A stretch of DNA of 64,000 bases, taken from contig CM055097.1 of the NCBI GenBank assembly GCA_029204225.1, positions 3,690,620 to 3,754,619 of the forward strand, given 5' to 3'. Source of the DNA: Diphasiastrum complanatum. Lineage: Eukaryota; Streptophyta; Lycopodiopsida; Lycopodiales; Lycopodiaceae. Shown piece after piece: positions 63,316 to 64,000 of the stretch (position 1 is the first letter of the stretch; every line of letters begins with the position of its first letter). A model generated the notes under the pieces. It was given only the letters and a program-made list of their open reading frames with translations, was not told the DNA's origin and made no database searches. Position numbers and translations under genes: made by a program.

Positions 63316-64000
63316 AATTGAAAAATAAACCATCTTGACTTTAGGCTTGCTACAAACTTTGTACTATGCAAGTATGTTGTTTCACAAGTGTAAATGCCAA
63401 TTTGGCCTAGATAGAACTCGAGCTATATGGATTTGACATATCTAGGTGGTTGAATACAACTTGCATATAGATTGTAGACTTAGAAATAACAATAATATGC
63501 TTGTAGAAACTCGTGGCATGTCACATGCATTAATTGTAAGTGATCCATAGTGACATGCAAGGCATGCACAAAGTGAAATGAACACATGCATGATGATTTG
63601 TACAATTCTAGTTAGAACTAGGACACTTGGTAAAAGTAGGTAGAGATACATGCATGAGATGTGACAAATGTCACATAGACTCTAGTTTTTCACTTTAGAT
63701 GTCATTGAAAGGTGGGTGGATGTGGTTCTACCTCGAAATACCTAAAACTCCATAAATATGTGTAGCTATTCTCATAATTTTTTATGAAGAACCAAAGCTT
63801 TGTAGCTATCTCATGCCATTTTGGATCTACACCATTTTTGCTTGATATCTCTCTCACTTTCTCTCTCTAACTCGTGTTGAGGCTAATGCTCATACACTAA
63901 TTTCTTGTACTTTTGCTCATTTATGATTCATTGCTATCATTCTCTAATTCTTGGCATGCTAGATTGTGGTTAAGCCATAACTTCTATATTAGATCTTGCT
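63316..64000 (+). repeat. 3' LTR of copia E (runs off the window)
   Basis: A short purine stretch (AGGAGGAG) precedes TGTTGAAATTG. At least 685 bp of LTR follow, with no end signal before the window stops. The start resembles the 3' LTR start of copia D at 48212. Confidence 0.65.

Overview
This is a land-plant nuclear window made almost entirely of old, nested and broken LTR retrotransposons. Only three short stretches look like host genes. Plant origin rests on a DUF1218-type (land-plant-specific) membrane protein gene, plant-type initiator-Met primer binding sites (TGGTATCAGAGC-like), chromovirus and Tat/Athila-like Ty3/gypsy elements, and several Ty1/copia lineages. The low gene density suggests a large genome. 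A non-flowering vascular plant such as a fern would fit, but I cannot establish that from the sequence.

Layout. (1) 1-16.9 kb: a minus-strand Ty3/gypsy chromovirus, cut inside its reverse transcriptase by an 11.7 kb plus-strand Tat/Athila-like gypsy element (2653-14377). The insertion has near-identical 5-bp target duplications. The inserted element carries a long extra ORF region after pol, and a ~645-bp inversion has scrambled its 3' LTR junction. (2) 17.1-23.2 kb: a giant imperfect inverted repeat whose arms are pyrimidine/purine-rich (CT/GA), enclosing a copia gag-protease-integrase fragment. (3) 23.2-24.5 kb: a second copia fragment, then ~3.6 kb of anonymous sequence with simple repeats. 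(4) 28.07-30.01 kb: the DUF1218 gene, with a head-to-tail tRNA-like (SINE-like) array in its last intron. (5) 31.1-31.5 kb: a copia 3' end, followed by two convergent host-like gene ends: a Ulp1/C48-type protease (31999-32573, +) and a protein with a ubiquitin-like C-terminus (33049-33683, -). (6) 33.7-38.5 kb: a gypsy RT fragment, an internally deleted copia, and a minus-strand copia scrap. (7) 38.98-43.27 kb: a non-coding LTR element (LARD-like) with its own primer binding site. (8) 43.27-48.92 kb: the most complete copia, lacking its zinc knuckle and protease active site. (9) 48.9-61 kb: copia remnants, LTR pieces in direct and inverted orientation, and a 504-bp tandem duplication. (10) 62.1-64 kb: a copia RT/RNase H fragment with its 3' LTR running off the window.

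How it works together: the retroelement pieces are gag-pol modules, and no copy looks autonomous. Catalytic motifs are lost repeatedly, including four broken RT YxDD motifs. The host-like genes show no functional link to the transposons. The nearest thing to a 'system' is the tail-to-tail pairing of a Ulp1-family protease with a ubiquitin-fold protein.
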